The notes: generated by a model from the sequence alone, not told the origin. 64,000 nucleotides of DNA from an uncultured Clostridia bacterium (GCA_934130285.1 CAKOXT010000001.1:505521-569520), one strand, 5' to 3'. Numbered from the stretch's first letter, positions 9,452-18,069 are shown. Program-made: numbers and translations.

Positions 9452-9493
9452 AAAAACCTCCTTTTTATTATTTTTTATCAAAAGGAGGTTTTT
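9452..9493 (-). terminator. prs terminator whose 3' arm contains the gpr ribosome-binding site
   Basis: AAAAACCTCCTTTT (9452-9465) and AAAAGGAGGTTTTT (9480-9493) are exact inverted repeats around a 14-nt loop. On the minus strand the second arm plus T-run ends prs transcription, and its AAGGAGG is six bases from the gpr ATG. Confidence 0.85.
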
Positions 9494-9502
9494 ATTCATT
9501 TA

Positions 9503-10450
9503 TTATTCTGATATTTTAAAAATTTCACCTAATGGTCTTTCTTCATGGATTCTTTTTATTGCTTCTCCAAAAGTTGGAGCTATACTTAGAACTGTTAATT
9601 TATCTATTCTTTTTTCTTTTGGAACTGGTACTGTATTTGTTACTACTAATTCTTTTATTGGTGAATTTTTTATTCTTTCAATTGCTTCTCCAACTAGAAT
9701 TCCATGAGTAGCTGCTGCATATATATTTCTTGCTCCATATTTTGATAATACATTAACTGTTTCCATTAAAGTTCCTGCTGTACTTATTTCATCATCAAAG
9801 ATTATAGCATTTTTATCTGTTACGTCTCCTATGATTGTACTTGAAATTGCTTTATCATTATTTCCATCTCTTCTTTTATCAACTAATGCAATTGGGCAAT
9901 TAAAGAATTTTGAATATTTATAAGCTTTTTTTGCACTTCCGGCATCTGTTGCTATTATTACCATATCTTCTATTTTTTTATCTAAAAAGTATTTTTCTAA
10001 TATGTATTCACCTGTTAGTCTGTCACAATTTATATTAAAGTATGCTTGAATTGCTGCGTTGTGTAAGTCACATGTTATTACTCTTGTTGCTCCTGCTGCT
10101 TCAATTATTTGTGCCATTAGCTTTGCTGTTATTGGTATACGTGGTTGATCTTTTTTATCTGATCTTGAATATGGAAAATATGGTAATACAACATTTATAT
10201 TTTTGGCTGATGCTCTTTTAGCTGCATCTATTGTTATTAATAATTCCATTATTCTTTCATTTACTGGTGGCTGTGTTGTTTGAACTATGTATACATCTTT
10301 TTCTCTGACTGTTTCTAATAATTGAACAAAATTGTTATCATTTTTAAATTTTAGTGAGTTAATTTTTCCTGGTTCAATTTTTAGATAGTCACAAATTTCT
10401 CCTGCAAATTCTTCAGCTGTTGGACATGCAAATACTTTGATTTCTTTCAT
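9503..10450 (-). CDS. prs: Ribose-phosphate pyrophosphokinase
   Basis: This 315-residue enzyme makes PRPP from ribose-5-phosphate and ATP for nucleotide, His and Trp synthesis. Visible signatures are VVLPYFPYSRSDKK, ITCDLHNAAIQAYF (metal/substrate site) and the PRPP loop IIFDDEISTAGT. The usual SPDxGG segment reads ATDAGSAKKA, a mild divergence that keeps the Asp. Length is normal. Start: AAGGAGATAAAAA then ATG. It is followed by gpr. Confidence 0.92.
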   Translation of the reverse strand: MKEIKVFACPTAEEFAGEICDYLKIEPGKINSLKFKNDNNFVQLLETVREKDVYIVQTTQPPVNERIMELLITIDAAKRASAKNINVVLPYFPYSRSDKKDQPRIPITAKLMAQIIEAAGATRVITCDLHNAAIQAYFNINCDRLTGEYILEKYFLDKKIEDMVIIATDAGSAKKAYKYSKFFNCPIALVDKRRDGNNDKAISSTIIGDVTDKNAIIFDDEISTAGTLMETVNVLSKYGARNIYAAATHGILVGEAIERIKNSPIKELVVTNTVPVPKEKRIDKLTVLSIAPTFGEAIKRIHEERPLGEIFKISE

Positions 10451-10476
10451 TTTTTATCTCCTTTTTTATATAATAA

Positions 10477-10505
10477 AAACTCCTTTTATTTTATAAAAGA
10501 AGTTT
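10477..10505 (-). terminator. Terminator after the acidic-tailed hypothetical gene
   Basis: AAACTTCTTTTA and TAAAAGGAGTTT form a stem with one mismatch, followed by T residues on the minus strand. Confidence 0.65.
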
Positions 10506-10514
10506 CATTTACGA

Positions 10515-11273
10515 CTATAAATCCAGATCGTCTCCATCTGGATCTCCATCTCCATATGTATCAGTATTTTTTGTTTTATTTTCTAATTTATTAGATTGCA
10601 TTTTTTCTATTGCCATTTCTTCATTAACAACAACTCTTGGGCAAACCTCATCAAAATTGTTTTCTACTTTTTTTGAAGTTTGTTTTATAGGTTCTTTTTC
10701 TGTTTGTTCTTGAGATTGTGTTTGATTTTTTTTATTCTTTAATCCTGATATTTTATCTTTTAATTTAGCAAATATACCAGTTGCTTTTGCTCCAATAGCT
10801 CCACCAATAGTAGCTAAAATTCCTATTTTAGCTATTGATTTACTTGCTTTATTTTCAATATTTTCTATATCTTCTTCTGTTAAATCCTTTTTATCTAACT
10901 CTTTTGCTATTTCTTCTGCAATTTCATCACCTTCAATAATTAGGTCATCTGCAGAAATGTCTTTAAAATCTATTCCTACTTTGCTAAGTTCCTCCACATG
11001 TGTTATAAACTCAGCAACATTCGATATTTTTGATATATCACTCATTGAATCTAAGCATACACTTCCATTATCATGTAAAAAAATTGAATATGGTGATTTA
11101 CTATTTTGATTAACTCTTTTAAAAATCATATTTCCTATTGCTTCTGCAATTACTGGACTTGTTTTAGCATACTTCATATATTCTCTACTTACAAATGACA
11201 TGTACTTTGGATTATCACTTCTTATAATCTTGTTCATGTTGTTTAAATATTTTTTTACACTTTCTTCTTCCAT
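10515..11273 (-). CDS. Hypothetical protein with acidic C-terminal tail
   Basis: I do not recognise this family. The open frame extends further upstream, but the ATG at 11273 has a clear AAGGAG site seven bases away and avoids overlap with the yebC terminator, so I place the start there (252 residues). Residues 1-110 look helical and globular. An acidic, helix-forming segment follows, then a Gly/Ala-rich hydrophobic stretch around residues 155-175 (IGILATIGGAIGAKATGIFA). The end is Gln/Lys-rich and finishes GDGDPDGDDLDL. The hydrophobic patch could be a membrane-associating helix. Confidence 0.7.
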   Translation of the reverse strand: MEEESVKKYLNNMNKIIRSDNPKYMSFVSREYMKYAKTSPVIAEAIGNMIFKRVNQNSKSPYSIFLHDNGSVCLDSMSDISKISNVAEFITHVEELSKVGIDFKDISADDLIIEGDEIAEEIAKELDKKDLTEEDIENIENKASKSIAKIGILATIGGAIGAKATGIFAKLKDKISGLKNKKNQTQSQEQTEKEPIKQTSKKVENNFDEVCPRVVVNEEMAIEKMQSNKLENKTKNTDTYGDGDPDGDDLDL

Positions 11274-11350
11274 TTCTTTCTCCTTGATTTTTTTGAGTAT
11301 CTTCTTTGAAATTATAGCATATGGCCGAAAAGATAACAACATAAATAACA

Positions 11351-11378
11351 AAAATGGACATTCTAAAATGTCCATTTT
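11351..11378 (-). terminator. Terminator after yebC
   Basis: AAAATGGACATT / AATGTCCATTTT perfect stem just past the yebC stop, with T residues on the minus strand. Confidence 0.85.
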
Positions 11379-11382
11379 ATTT

Positions 11383-12111
11383 TTATTCTTCATCCCAGTT
11401 ATGGTATACATCTGATACATCATCTAAATCATCAAGTTTTTCTAAGAAGTTTTCCATTCTTTCTGCATCTTTTTCACTCAATTTTACATATGTATTTGGT
11501 ACCATTCTTACTTCAGCTTCAACAAATTCTAAATTATTTTTCTCTAATTCTTCTCTTACTGCTGAGAAATTTTCTGGTGCTGTTGTGATTTCATAGCATT
11601 CGTCTTGTGCTTCAAAATCTTCTGCTCCAGCATCTATTGCTAATAGCATTAAATCGTCTTCGCTCATTGATGTGCTTTCTTTTTCTATTACTATAACACC
11701 TTTTTTCTCAAACATGTATGAGACACATCCTGTTGTTCCTAAATTTCCACCTGCTTTATCAAATACATGTCTTATATCTGCTGCTGTTCTATTTCTATTA
11801 TCTGTTGATGCATTTACTATAACAGCTACTCCTGAAACTCCATATCCTTCATATGTAATCTCTTCGTAGTTTGTAGAATCATTAGATCCAGATGCTTTTT
11901 TGATTGCGTTGTTTATTGTATCGTTTGGCATGTTTGCTGCCTTACATTTTGCTATAACATCTTTTAATTTAGAATTACCTGCAGGATCAGGTCCACCTTG
12001 TTTTACTGCTATTAATAATTCTCTACCTAATTTTGTGAAAACTTTTCCTCTTGCAGCATCTGCTTTTCCTTTTTTGGCTGCAATGTTATGCCATTTACTA
12101 TGTCCTGACAT
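11383..12111 (-). CDS. yebC: YebC/PmpR family regulator or ribosome-associated factor
   Basis: The 242-residue protein begins MSGHSKWHNIAAKKGKADAARGK, the universal YebC start, and has the normal three-domain length. Family members were described as DNA-binding regulators (PmpR), and related proteins (YeeI, mitochondrial TACO1) help ribosomes through difficult peptide stretches. It is a single-gene unit with an AAGGAGG site and its own terminator. Confidence 0.93.
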   Translation of the reverse strand: MSGHSKWHNIAAKKGKADAARGKVFTKLGRELLIAVKQGGPDPAGNSKLKDVIAKCKAANMPNDTINNAIKKASGSNDSTNYEEITYEGYGVSGVAVIVNASTDNRNRTAADIRHVFDKAGGNLGTTGCVSYMFEKKGVIVIEKESTSMSEDDLMLLAIDAGAEDFEAQDECYEITTAPENFSAVREELEKNNLEFVEAEVRMVPNTYVKLSEKDAERMENFLEKLDDLDDVSDVYHNWDEE

Positions 12112-12248
12112 GGTTAATTCCTCCTTTTAATTTTTTATTATACAAAATAATTTGTATGCGATTTTTTACTTATATATATTATCACACTTTTTTCTTTTTG
12201 TGTAGCCCTTTACGTGGATTTTTATTTTATATTTAGATAATAACAAAA

Positions 12249-12268
12249 AACACAGGTACTCCTGTGTT
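12249..12268 (-). terminator. Terminator after the 59-residue membrane ORF
   Basis: ACACAGGAGTACCTGTGT hairpin followed by six T on the minus strand. Confidence 0.8.
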
Positions 12269-12308
12269 CTTCGTTATTAAATCATTATTCAATTTTTTCA
12301 TTCTTTGG

Positions 12309-12488
12309 TCATTTTACTGTGATGAGTTTATATAAGCCTCCGATTCCTGATATTGCTCCAGCATATTCTAAATATCTGTATGCTTCGTCATTAAACATTA
12401 CATGACAGATTGCACATATGGAGCAAACTCCAATCATCAATATAACATACATAAACCATCCAAATAACTTCATGAATGTCCGCATCAT
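12309..12488 (-). CDS. Small single-pass membrane protein, unknown
   Basis: A 59-codon ORF starts MMRTFMKLFGWFMYV and ends KLITVK. One hydrophobic segment covers residues 9-30 and includes three Cys (VCSICAIC). AGGAGG is correctly placed before the ATG, and a strong terminator lies 40 bp past the stop, so it looks like a real independent unit. It is too short for routine ORF thresholds. Its third positions are somewhat richer in G/C than the neighbours. I recognise no family. Confidence 0.6.
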   Translation of the reverse strand: MMRTFMKLFGWFMYVILMIGVCSICAICHVMFNDEAYRYLEYAGAISGIGGLYKLITVK

Positions 12489-12568
12489 ATCTGATACCTC
12501 CTATGAATGATATAATTATTATACAACTTTAATATTTTCGTTTCAATAGCTTTACATAATTCAAAATA

Positions 12569-14782
12569 TTATTTTATTTTCTTATATTTTATGTAACTTG
12601 TTACTGCACATGCACTTGAAATGATCATGCCAATTACAATTAAGAATCCATTCCATCCTGTTTTAGGTAAATTTGTATCACTTGTTGTTTTTGATCCGCC
12701 ATTACTATTTGAAGAATTACTTATAGTGCTTGTTGTTTGATTTTTAGTATTATTATTTTTATTGCTGTTAGTATTATTTGCATTATTATTTTTGTTATCA
12801 TTTTTATTGTTAACTTTGTTGTCAGCTTTGTTATTATCTTTGTTATCATCTTTGTTATCATCTTTGTTATCGTCTTTGTTATCGTCTTTGTTGTCGTCTT
12901 TGCTATCGCCTTTGCTATCGTCTTTATTATCGTCTTTGTTGTCGTCTTTATTATCATCTTTGTTGTCATCTTTGTTGTCATCTTTATTATTGTTAATTGA
13001 ATTAACTTGAATAGCTTCAACATGTGTGTTTCCAGCTTCGTCTTCTACATAGATAGTATATATACCATTTTCAGTTATATTAATTATTCCTGTTGCTTCT
13101 TTGCCATCATTTTCATTTTCAATTTCAAGCTCTTGACCTTTTTCATTAAAATATTCTGATGTTTGTTCACCTTTTGCAAATTTTATTTTAGCTATTTTTG
13201 TTAAATTGTCTATTGCTGTAATTGTTAGTTTTATATTTTTTTCATTTGGTTGTTCTGCACTTAATCTTATTTCTGGCGCTGTTTTGTCTATTATAAAAGT
13301 AACTTTTGTTTCATTTTTTGCTTTGTCAGTTGCTGTTAATTCATATAATCCTTCTTCAGATATTTCTGTTTTATTTTGATAATTTTCAACTACTTCATTA
13401 TTTTTCTTTAAGATAATTTTATCTAAATTCTCATCTATAACTTCAGGTGTAACTGATGTTTTATATATTTTTTTATTTTCAACTCCGGTAATTTCTGGAG
13501 CTTTTGTATCAGGGTCTGGTGTTGGTTCTGGATTTTTATCTTCTATTCCAGTTACATCCCTTGTAATCATTGCTTTATATCCATTTTCGTCTTCAATGTA
13601 TATGTTGATTGTGCAATTTTTCTCAACTGTATATTTTCCAGTTACTTCTCTTCCTTTTTCAATATTGATATTTTCTCCATTTGTTTTGAAGTAATCTATA
13701 TCTATATCATTTCCTACCGCAACTTTCATCTTAACTATATCAGCTAATGAATCTTTTGCAGTAATTGTTAATTCTTTTTTATTTTCTTCATTTTGAGAAA
13801 GTAATATTTCAATTGAATTTGTCGCACTAACTCTGAATTGTGTTATCTTTTTGTAACCAGCTTCATCTTCTACATAGATTAAATAATCTCCATCTTCTTC
13901 TATTGTATGTGTAAGATTTATTTCTTTTGCTGGTGTTATTGTAAGGATTTTTCCATTAGTGTTAAAGTCATCTATATTATTAATTTCAGATCTTTTGGCT
14001 ATTTTAATTTTGGTTATATTACATACTGTATCTATTGCTTGTAATTTTATTTCTCTTGCTGAACTTGCAATCTTTAAATTTGTCGTTATTGGAGTTTTGT
14101 TCTCACCTAAATATATTTGCTTTATACTACTATTTCCTTTGTCGTCCTCAGCATATATAACATACAAACCTTCTTTTGTTGCTGATGTATATTTTACGTT
14201 TACATCTTCGCTCTCTACAAATTCTATTTCATCACCTGTTGTTTTAAAATCTATTTTATCATCATATTTTTCTTTCTTAGCTATTTTTATTAATTTGATA
14301 ATATTGCTTTTACTAGTTATTTGTATGTTTAAGTTAAATAAATTTTCCTCATCTCTTGTTAAAGTGATCTCTGGAGACTCTGCTGGATCTTTTATTGTTA
14401 TGTGATTTAACATTCTGTCTCCTCTTTCATTTTTTGTGTATATTGTATAAGTGCCATATCCATCCATTTCAAAAGATTCAGTAATTTCTTTTGATGGTGT
14501 TATATCAAAACTATAAACATCTTCGTTTGATTCTTCAAAGTAAGATATATCTGCTAATTTTATTTCTTTATGTACATATTTTAAATCTGTTATATTATAA
14601 GTTGTATCTTTAGCTGCGATAGTTATTGTATTTGAAGTCCTTTTTACTTTCACACTTAAAGTTGTTTCAGCTCCAACCATTTCGTTATTCTCTATTTCAA
14701 ACGCATTTGCGATTATTGGTAATATCATTTGTGAAATTAGTATTCCTATCATTAAAATTGATATGATTAATTTTTTTCTCAT
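12569..14782 (-). CDS. LPXTG-anchored surface protein with repeated Ig-like domains
   Basis: The 737-residue protein has a signal peptide (basic MRKK, hydrophobic core, cleavage likely after ANA near residue 27). About six repeated modules of 85-100 residues follow, each with a pattern like 'ITAKDxxxNITxxK... Y(T/V)IYxEDExGN', similar to bacterial Ig-like cell-surface domains. Next comes a hydrophilic DDNK repeat (nucleotides about 12838-12985) and a C-terminal sorting signal LPKTG, a hydrophobic segment and KYKKIK. Sortase should link it to peptidoglycan, with the Asp/Lys/Asn stalk spanning the wall. Ligand unknown. No sortase gene is in the window. Confidence 0.88.
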   Translation of the reverse strand: MRKKLIISILMIGILISQMILPIIANAFEIENNEMVGAETTLSVKVKRTSNTITIAAKDTTYNITDLKYVHKEIKLADISYFEESNEDVYSFDITPSKEITESFEMDGYGTYTIYTKNERGDRMLNHITIKDPAESPEITLTRDEENLFNLNIQITSKSNIIKLIKIAKKEKYDDKIDFKTTGDEIEFVESEDVNVKYTSATKEGLYVIYAEDDKGNSSIKQIYLGENKTPITTNLKIASSAREIKLQAIDTVCNITKIKIAKRSEINNIDDFNTNGKILTITPAKEINLTHTIEEDGDYLIYVEDEAGYKKITQFRVSATNSIEILLSQNEENKKELTITAKDSLADIVKMKVAVGNDIDIDYFKTNGENINIEKGREVTGKYTVEKNCTINIYIEDENGYKAMITRDVTGIEDKNPEPTPDPDTKAPEITGVENKKIYKTSVTPEVIDENLDKIILKKNNEVVENYQNKTEISEEGLYELTATDKAKNETKVTFIIDKTAPEIRLSAEQPNEKNIKLTITAIDNLTKIAKIKFAKGEQTSEYFNEKGQELEIENENDGKEATGIINITENGIYTIYVEDEAGNTHVEAIQVNSINNNKDDNKDDNKDDNKDDNKDDNKDDSKGDSKDDNKDDNKDDNKDDNKDDNKDNNKADNKVNNKNDNKNNNANNTNSNKNNNTKNQTTSTISNSSNSNGGSKTTSDTNLPKTGWNGFLIVIGMIISSACAVTSYIKYKKIK
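12838..12985 (-). repeat. 12-bp coding tandem repeat (DDNK stalk)
   Basis: Roughly a dozen 12-bp units encode DDNK with occasional DSKG/DSKD variants. Units differ mainly at synonymous positions (tta/ttg, tcg/tca), so the repeat is old enough to have drifted or is under protein-level selection. Long open frames on other strands here are artefacts of the repeat. Confidence 0.85.
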
Positions 14783-14870
14783 TTACATCCCTCCTCGAGT
14801 AGTTATTATACCACGATTTTGCTATTTTTAAAAGCCTAATAAAGCTAGTTTGTAGTATTTTATTAATAAT

Positions 14871-14949
14871 AAAAAGGCAAGATATTTTTGAACTGTACCC
14901 ACCAGAGTAGATATTTATAAAGTTCATTTCATTTTGATCCTGCCTTTTT
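14871..14949 (-). terminator. Long nested hairpin terminator after the histidine kinase gene
   Basis: AAAAAGGCA (14871-14879) pairs with TGCCTTTTT (14941-14949), and inside it GAACT (14890-14894) pairs with AGTTC (14921-14925). The minus strand has a T-run after the stem. The inner segment 14890-14913 resembles a terminal repeat of IS3-group elements. Confidence 0.6.
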
Positions 14950-14972
14950 ATAATAATTTTTATTATATTTTA

Positions 14973-16094
14973 CTATATAATTCTTATTTTATTTTTACTC
15001 TTACTTTCTTCATATGGCAATTCTACTATAAATGTTGTTCCTTTCCCCTTCTTACTTTCAATTCTTATTTCGCCATCTGAAAGTGTTATAATTCTTTTTA
15101 CAATTGATAATCCCAGTCCACTTCCTTCACTACCATGGGATTCATCAACTTGATAAAATCTTTCAAAAGCTTTTCTTTTTTCCGCTTCTGTCATTCCAAT
15201 TCCATCATCTTGAATTGATATAATCGCTTTCTCTTCTTTATTTTTTATTGTTATATGTATATGTCCATTATTATTAGTAAATTTAATTGCATTATCTAAT
15301 AAGTTCATCCATACTTGATGCAGTAATTCTTCATCTCCATTTATTACTGTATCAGGTAAATCATAATTTATTTCTATCTGTTTTTCTGCTCTTTTATTAT
15401 CTAATAATAAAATTACTTTCTTAATTTGTTCACCGATATTTACATCTTTTTTATTATTTAATTTTTCTTTGTTCTGTAATTTGGATAATTTTAATATATT
15501 ACTACTTATATTAAGTAATCTATCTGATTCTTCGACTATAATTTCCATATACTCTTTTTTCTCTTCTTCTGTTAAATCTGCTTCTTCTAACAATTGAGCG
15601 AATCCCTTAATTGAGCTAATTGGAGTTTTCATTTCATGTGACATATTGTTTATAAAATCTTTTTGCAAAATTTCTATTTTACTTAAGTCTTTAACCATGA
15701 CATTAAAGTTCTTTGTTAGTTCACCTATTTCATCTTCTCTTTGTGTTTCTAGTTGAATTTCAAAATCTCCTGCTGCTACTTTTTGAGTTGCTTCATTTAA
15801 TTGTTTTATTGGCTTTAATATCTTTTTCGCACTATATCTCATTATTATAATAATAAAACCAACTGAGGTTCCTATTGATATAACGACGCTTCTTTGCACA
15901 ATTCCTACAACTTCCGTAGCTTCTATTTTTTCTCCATTCTTATTGCTCTCTTCTACTTTACGTTGTAATGCGTTACTTACACTGAAATAAAATATCAATA
16001 TTGATACAATCATTAGTGTAATAAATACTATAACAAATTCTTTTATTAAATTTCTCTGTAAAGATTTGTGTCTACCTAATATTCTTTCTAACAT
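14973..16094 (-). CDS. Membrane sensor histidine kinase
   Basis: The 373-residue kinase has two membrane segments (about residues 18-40 and 70-88) around a short extracytoplasmic loop, then a HAMP domain (KPIKQLNEATQKVAAGDFE), a HisKA domain with His153 in SHEMKTPISS, and an HATPase domain with DNAIKF, DDGIGM and GSGLGLSIV. The small sensor loop suggests sensing within or close to the membrane. It partners the response regulator ending 51 bp upstream. The ATG has a poor ribosome site and overlaps a 12-codon leader ORF. The signal is unknown. Confidence 0.93.
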   Translation of the reverse strand: MLERILGRHKSLQRNLIKEFVIVFITLMIVSILIFYFSVSNALQRKVEESNKNGEKIEATEVVGIVQRSVVISIGTSVGFIIIIMRYSAKKILKPIKQLNEATQKVAAGDFEIQLETQREDEIGELTKNFNVMVKDLSKIEILQKDFINNMSHEMKTPISSIKGFAQLLEEADLTEEEKKEYMEIIVEESDRLLNISSNILKLSKLQNKEKLNNKKDVNIGEQIKKVILLLDNKRAEKQIEINYDLPDTVINGDEELLHQVWMNLLDNAIKFTNNNGHIHITIKNKEEKAIISIQDDGIGMTEAEKRKAFERFYQVDESHGSEGSGLGLSIVKRIITLSDGEIRIESKKGKGTTFIVELPYEESKSKNKIRII

Positions 16095-16126
16095 TTTCTA
16101 TTTGTGTAACCAATTAAATATTTCAT
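16088..16126 (-). CDS. 12-residue leader ORF overlapping the kinase start
   Basis: After AAAGGAG and a suitable spacer, an ATG at 16126 opens a frame encoding MKYLIGYTNRKC that stops at 16088. It overlaps the kinase ATG at 16094 by seven bases. The kinase itself lacks a good ribosome site, so translation of this short frame may be coupled to it. Short and unproven. Confidence 0.45.
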   Translation of the reverse strand: MKYLIGYTNRKC

Positions 16127-16145
16127 TTAACTGGTCTCCTTTCTT

Positions 16146-16817
16146 TTATTTGATTATTGCTTTATATCCAATTCCTCTTATTGTTACTATTTCAAATTCA
16201 TTTATATCCTCTAATTTCTCTCTTAATCTTTTTATATGTACATCTACAGTTCTAAAATCTGATTCATTTTCTAAGCCCCATATTTCTTCGATTAAATCTT
16301 GTCTTTTAAAAATAGTATCTGGCGTACTTAACATTTTGTATAGCAAATAGAACTCTTTTTGTGTTAATTGATATACTTTATCTTTTTTTCTTATTTCTAG
16401 TTTATCATAATCTAATTCTACATCACCTATTTTAATCTTTTTTTCATTTGCTTGATTAGATCGCTTTAATAGTGATTTTACTCTCATTATTAATTCATCA
16501 ATATTTATTGGCTTTACCATGTAATCATCTGCACCAAGAGAAAAGCCAACTCTTTTATCTTCTATATCTTCTTTAGCTGTTATTATTAAAATTGGTGTAT
16601 TGTAATTTGCATCTCTCAATTCTTTTATTAACTCATATCCATTCATTTCTGGCATCATTATATCTGTAACAATTAAATCCACATACTGGCGATCCATTAA
16701 TTCTAATGCTTCTTCACCATTTTTGGTATCAAATACTGTATAGTTTGCTTTTTCTAAACACGTTACTATAAGTTTTCTTAAATTCTTATCATCTTCTACA
16801 ACTAATATTTTAAACAT
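16146..16817 (-). CDS. OmpR/PhoB-type response regulator
   Basis: The 223-residue protein has a receiver domain with acidic pocket Glu8/Asp9/Asp10, phospho-acceptor Asp52 in VTDIMMPEMNG and Lys near residue 101 (DYMVKPI). A winged-helix DNA-binding domain follows, with LTQKEFYLLYKML and FRTVDVHIKRLREKL. It would bind DNA as a dimer when phosphorylated by the kinase encoded just downstream. Target genes cannot be told from this window. Confidence 0.94.
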   Translation of the reverse strand: MFKILVVEDDKNLRKLIVTCLEKANYTVFDTKNGEEALELMDRQYVDLIVTDIMMPEMNGYELIKELRDANYNTPILIITAKEDIEDKRVGFSLGADDYMVKPINIDELIMRVKSLLKRSNQANEKKIKIGDVELDYDKLEIRKKDKVYQLTQKEFYLLYKMLSTPDTIFKRQDLIEEIWGLENESDFRTVDVHIKRLREKLEDINEFEIVTIRGIGYKAIIK

Positions 16818-16894
16818 TTCTACCTCTCTTTTTAGAAAAAATTTATAAAATAAATTTTGTATGCAATTGTAATTAATGCATTATATTAAAAAAT

Positions 16895-16952
16895 AGAAGT
16901 AGCCTATTTTCATTTAAAAGGGGATAATGAAAATATAAAAATGGCTACTTCT
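16895..16952 (-). terminator. Two-tier hairpin terminator after dgkA
   Basis: AGAAGTAGCC (16895-16904) pairs with GGCTACTTCT (16943-16952), and TATTTTCAT with ATGAAAATA inside. A T-rich tail follows on the minus strand. Confidence 0.7.
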
Positions 16953-17006
16953 AAGTTGACTATAATATACCAGCTTTTTATGAACTGTTTATGAACTATT
17001 TATATT

Positions 17007-17357
17007 TTATAGAAAAATTTTTGGTATCCATATTATTCCTGCAATTATTGCAGCCATTATTGCATTTATTAATACTGCTCCTGCAGCCACATCTTTTGCA
17101 TATTTTGCAATCGGGTTAATATCTTTTGTGACTAGATTTACAGTTTGCTCTATTGCTGTATTTATTAATTCTGATGATATCACTAGTCCAAATAAAATAA
17201 TACATACTATCCATTCTAGGCTTGAAATTTTATATAGTATTCCCATTATAATTACTACTACAACGGCTAATAAATGTATTTTTATATTTCTTTCTTTTTT
17301 TATTGCTTTTATTAATCCTTCAAAAGCATATTTAAATGATAATAAAAATTTTTTCAT
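17007..17357 (-). CDS. dgkA: Diacylglycerol/undecaprenol kinase (DgkA type)
   Basis: The 116-residue protein has the DgkA fold: an amphipathic N-terminal helix (SFKYAFEGLIKAIKKERNIKIH), three membrane helices and the signature ELINTAIEQTVNL...AKYAKDVAAGAVL. Gram-positive members phosphorylate undecaprenol rather than diacylglycerol, recycling the cell-wall lipid carrier. It is probably cotranscribed after the Bax-inhibitor-1 gene or independent; a terminator lies between. The uppP gene at 38193 acts on the same lipid. Confidence 0.88.
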   Translation of the reverse strand: MKKFLLSFKYAFEGLIKAIKKERNIKIHLLAVVVVIIMGILYKISSLEWIVCIILFGLVISSELINTAIEQTVNLVTKDINPIAKYAKDVAAGAVLINAIMAAIIAGIIWIPKIFL

Positions 17358-17384
17358 TTTCTATCTTTTCCTTTATATAAAAAA

Positions 17385-17407
17385 GTTAGTGCAATGCACT
17401 AACTTTT
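17385..17407 (-). terminator. Terminator after the BI-1 family gene
   Basis: AGTTAGTGCATTGCACTAACT palindromic stem followed by T residues on the minus strand, touching the stop codon. Confidence 0.8.
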
Positions 17408-18069
17408 AATCGTTTCTTCTTCCGAAAATTGATAATATTCTAATAAACATATTAACGAAATCTAAGTACAATTGCATTGCACCATATATTGCAACTTTTT
17501 CTTGATCATATCCATAATTTTCGCTTAGCATTTTAACTTTATTCATATCATACATTGTTAATCCAGCAAATATTCCTAATACTACCCAATCTAAAAGAAT
17601 ATCTAATCCTGAACTTCCAACAAAAAGATTTACAAGAGTTAATATTAAAGCAACTATAAGTGCTGCTGTAAGTACTGTTCCCCATGAGCTCAAATCTTTA
17701 TCTGTTTTGTAACCAATATATGCTAGTATTCCAAAGAAAGCTGATGTTGCAAATAAAGCATATGCAATTGTTGATAATTCAAATGCTGCAAATATAACAG
17801 AAAATGTTACTCCGTGTTAACATTGAATATAAGAAAAATAAAAATGTAACTGTTCCTGGTGACAATTTGTGAAAGCATAATCCAAATAGCAATGCAATTA
17901 CTATCTGCCCTATTGCTATTGCAGTCCATCCACCTTCAATATCTAGAAATGCTCCTGTATAATAAGTAATTGCTGCAATTATTCCTGTGCTAAGTATTCC
18001 TAGAAACATCCATAAAAAAGTTTGCGCTAATGTTTTATTTGCGCTTTGAATTGTATTTGTTTCTTCCAT
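17406..18069 (-). pseudogene. Bax inhibitor-1/YccA family membrane protein, frameshifted
   Basis: The start at 18069 (AAAAGGAGG site) reads MEETNTIQSANKTLAQTFLW through FLFFLYSMLT, then shifts into a short nonsense tail. Removing one base near 17814 restores LTGVTFSVIFAAFELSTIAYALF and joins the downstream frame to the stop at 17406, giving about 220 residues, the family's usual size, with seven membrane segments. BI-1/YccA proteins are membrane Ca2+ leak or FtsH-interacting proteins. The rest of the sequence is undamaged, so this is either a very recent mutation or a sequencing/assembly error. Confidence 0.85.

Noticed and set aside
11274..11423. Longer N-terminus for the acidic-tailed hypothetical protein
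   Set aside because: It would run through the yebC terminator and end of yebC; the ATG at 11273 has the proper ribosome site.
12838..12985. Possible CRISPR array
   Set aside because: Units are contiguous 12-bp coding repeats without spacers, inside a clear LPXTG protein frame.
12721..13023. Several long open frames on both strands across the 12-bp repeat
   Set aside because: They are by-products of the DDNK tandem repeat; none has a ribosome site or sensible composition.
14697..14927. 76-residue minus-strand ORF upstream of the LPXTG gene
   Set aside because: It overlaps the LPXTG start and the terminator hairpin and has no ribosome site.
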